From Litomosoides sigmodontis (taxonomy: Eukaryota > Nematoda > Chromadorea > Rhabditida > Onchocercidae), in contig OY718804.1 of NCBI GenBank assembly GCA_963070105.1, forward strand, positions 1,856,772 through 1,920,771: DNA of 64,000 nucleotides. The letters run 5' to 3'. The position numbers and the translations under genes are program-made. A model generated the notes under the pieces. The model saw only the letters and a program-made list of their open reading frames with translations, was not told the DNA's origin and did not search any database. Shown here in pieces: positions 63,545-64,000 of this stretch (its first letter is position 1; the number at the start of each line of letters is the position of its first letter).

Positions 63545-64000
63545 GCGCTGAATGGGGAAAAAGCGACACGGAGACAAAAGCAATTGAATTTTTAGTTTTT
63601 AATTGAAGTGTTTTTATTATACTGTGGCATAGGCAGTAATTTTACGTAACTGAATTAAAAGATTTCACTAAAACTGCAAATTAAAGCAGGAAAAAGTAAT
63701 AGAATTAGAGGGAAGGATTTCAATAAACTGTAAATTAAATTGGTGTGGGAATAATGAGAAAGTAATGGTATGAATTACTGAATTAATAGAGCGCTTATGT
63801 AATTTGAGCTATAAAAGTTACACTGAAAGGCTTAAAAGATTGGATTAGAATTTGTGTAAAATGTTGTTGGTGCCTTTTTTTCACATACGAAGGTTTTTCT
63901 ATTCGTTAAAATTTTTTCACACACAAAAAATTTCATCCACAAGCAATAAATATTAATGGCGAGGGAAGAAGGTGACAGTAGAAAAAAAGAGGAAAAGAGT

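Overview
The window looks like nuclear DNA from a nematode, plausibly a spirurid or filarial-type worm. It is AT-rich and almost free of transposon coding sequence. Its genes are split into many short exons bounded by T-rich acceptors ending in TTTCAG or TTTTAG. Two genes begin just after an acceptor with no obvious 5' partner exon, as in nematode spliced-leader trans-splicing. The protein content fits: a MADF/BESS protein, a patched-related (PTR-like) membrane protein and a LET-756-type fibroblast growth factor. The species is not determined; this is inference from gene structure and families.

Layout. Bases 1-74 hold the last 23 codons of a plus-strand gene that begins outside the window. 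A plus-strand gene at 3599-5886 has seven exons and encodes about 377 residues with a MADF DNA-binding domain and a C-terminal BESS-like motif. About 10 kb of gene-poor, repeat-rich DNA follows. A large plus-strand gene at 16043-36725 was reconstructed here as 28 exons, phase-consistent throughout, encoding about 1295 residues. It is a 12-transmembrane protein of the patched/RND superfamily with a sterol-sensing-domain fold. It ends convergently with a minus-strand FGF gene (exons between 41116 and at least 46009). From about 47 kb to the end I find no gene I can support.

The non-coding DNA is dominated by simple-sequence arrays, four of them very large: 300 units of AGT near 1.8 kb, about 430 units of TTA inside a patched-related intron, about 140 units of CTA passing directly into 25 units of CTGCTA near 53 kb, and 246 units of TAA abutting 59 units of TTA near 63 kb, which is a perfect palindrome. 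These four use only two motif classes (AAT and ACT, counting both strands). Many local tandem duplications of 20-220 bp also lie in introns and spacers.

The most interesting biology is in the two developmental genes. The patched-related protein keeps the RND architecture but lacks the acidic residues normally found in transmembrane segments 4 and 10. It appears to use several 21-base, phase-0 microexons. The FGF has an insertion in its core, a low-complexity N-terminal region and a very basic C-terminal extension. The genes do not form an operon or an obvious pathway unit, although both families act in development and cuticle or epithelial biology in worms.
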